Shown here: positions 63,459 through 64,000 of the stretch, one piece after another
Layout of the letters: each line of letters opens with the position of its first letter
How positions within the stretch are numbered: position 1 is the first letter of the stretch
Source of the DNA: Platycnemis pennipes
Lineage: Eukaryota; Arthropoda; Insecta; Odonata; Platycnemididae
DNA length: 64,000 nucleotides
Direction of reading: 5' to 3'
Assembly (NCBI GenBank): GCA_933228895.1
Contig: OW121852.1
Location: 126,041,544 to 126,105,543 of the forward strand
Translations under genes and position numbers: made by a program
The notes under the pieces: generated by a model
The model's database searches: none
What the model saw: the letters and a program-made list of their open reading frames with translations, nothing else
Told to the model about the DNA's origin: nothing

Positions 63459-63489
63459 TGTTTATTAAGATAGGTACCACCTGTTTCAG

Positions 63490-63536
63490 CGCATAGGTTC
63501 ACATACCCGGGGTATGGCACCTAAGCGCTGAAACCA
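63490..63536. repeat. Small hairpin (about 22-bp arms)
   Basis: CTGTTTCAGCGCATAGGTTC, then CATACCCGGGGTATGG, then CACCTAAGCGCTGAAACCAG: the outer arms pair with a few mismatches and CATACC/GGTATG closes the centre. No flanking direct repeat is clear. Confidence 0.65.
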
Positions 63537-64000
63537 GAAGTACAGTGATACATTTTGTGAAAATTATAAAGTTTACATTTATCGGTGAATGTAGAGGACG
63601 TCGAAAAGCTGTCGAAAAAACATCTTCACAACATCAAAAAACATCTTCACAATTATTGAAAATGAAAGAGAGAGTTAAGAGAAAAAAATCGTGAGAAAAA
63701 GCTTTTAAAGTTCGTCTTTACTAGGACTAGTTGGAGTCTTTGCTAATCCTAGTTTAATAAGATAGCACGAGACTAGTTGGATCTAAATGTAGTCTGGTTG
63801 ACTGTGCAGGCACTTATGTATGCCCTTTGACCTATCGCAGCGTCATTTTGGTTAGGGGCATTGCTTTCTGCCTGTCGATGACCGACCGAGGCAGGATACG
63901 AGGAGTGCGTGCGTGTCGCTATCGATTGGGTTGGGGTGGGTGGGGGAGGGTGGTTTAAACCCCCGCAGAGGGGTGAGGGGAGCCCTGGCAACCCCTCCCC
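63537..64000. other. Unassigned sequence to the window end
   Basis: It begins AT-rich with a small duplication of AAAAACATCTTCACAA (63617 and 63641) and becomes GC-rich after 63790, including GGGTTGGGGTGGGTGGGGGA near 63928. A 72-codon minus ORF (63991-63773) is unrecognised. Confidence 0.35.

Noticed and set aside
1..64000. Integrated virus or bacterial defence or phage system
   Set aside because: No capsid, integrase, LTR, viral polymerase or operon-like gene cluster was recognisable on either strand.

Overview
This 64-kb window looks like repeat-rich intergenic or intronic DNA from a large arthropod genome, most likely an insect; the species cannot be named from the sequence. The reasons are: no bacterial-style gene packing, AT-rich background with a few CpG-rich islands, no long intact ORF, and many decayed non-LTR retrotransposons, tRNA-derived SINEs, a mariner element and several kinds of terminal-inverted-repeat (TIR) transposon. 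I could not identify any intact host protein-coding gene or functional tRNA/rRNA gene.

Layout. 0.3-7 kb: a short foldback and three non-coding TIR elements (544-1500, 3383-3896, 5994-6891). 7.5-12 kb: CR1-like fragment, tRNA-like SINE heads and the longest retrotransposon here, an RTE-type element (about 8551-11452) with endonuclease and part of a reverse transcriptase, broken by stops and an internal deletion. 12-27.5 kb: GC-richer single-copy-looking patches, more RTE and CR1 pieces, and a family of ~530-570-bp MITEs with AATGGGG...CCCCATT ends, two of whose copies carry nested retrotransposon DNA. 27.7-32 kb: two 535-bp MITEs with 3-bp TTA target duplications (PIF/Harbinger style), a short retroposed fragment with an 18-bp target duplication, and two inverted-repeat structures with hammerhead-like motifs. 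33-38.4 kb: RTE, CR1 and jockey-type fragments, a good minimal type I hammerhead candidate at 35592-35645, a CpG-rich block (37.3-38.1 kb) and a 271-bp hAT-type MITE with 8-bp target duplications and a run of 22 G. 40-50 kb: a mariner with a frameshifted DD34D transposase, SINEs, a 744-bp Harbinger-like MITE and jockey/CR1 fragments. 50-64 kb: more RTE, CR1 and SINE copies, a third hammerhead-like motif (58546-58584), a ~190-bp tandem duplication and a small perfect-looking hairpin.

How it fits together. The coding matches are all mobile-element proteins: RTE and CR1/jockey elements supply endonuclease/reverse transcriptase, which could have moved the SINEs in trans; DNA-transposon ends without transposase are presumably non-autonomous. 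The most interesting theme is a set of scattered small hammerhead-ribozyme-like motifs sharing one architecture (CAC or GCC, CUGANGA, one bulged base, stem II, GAA, a 1-3-bp stem III with a 2-nt loop, UC, then GUG or GGC), as known for Penelope-like retroelements, although no Penelope reverse transcriptase is visible. All family names rest on motif recognition by eye, without database searches.
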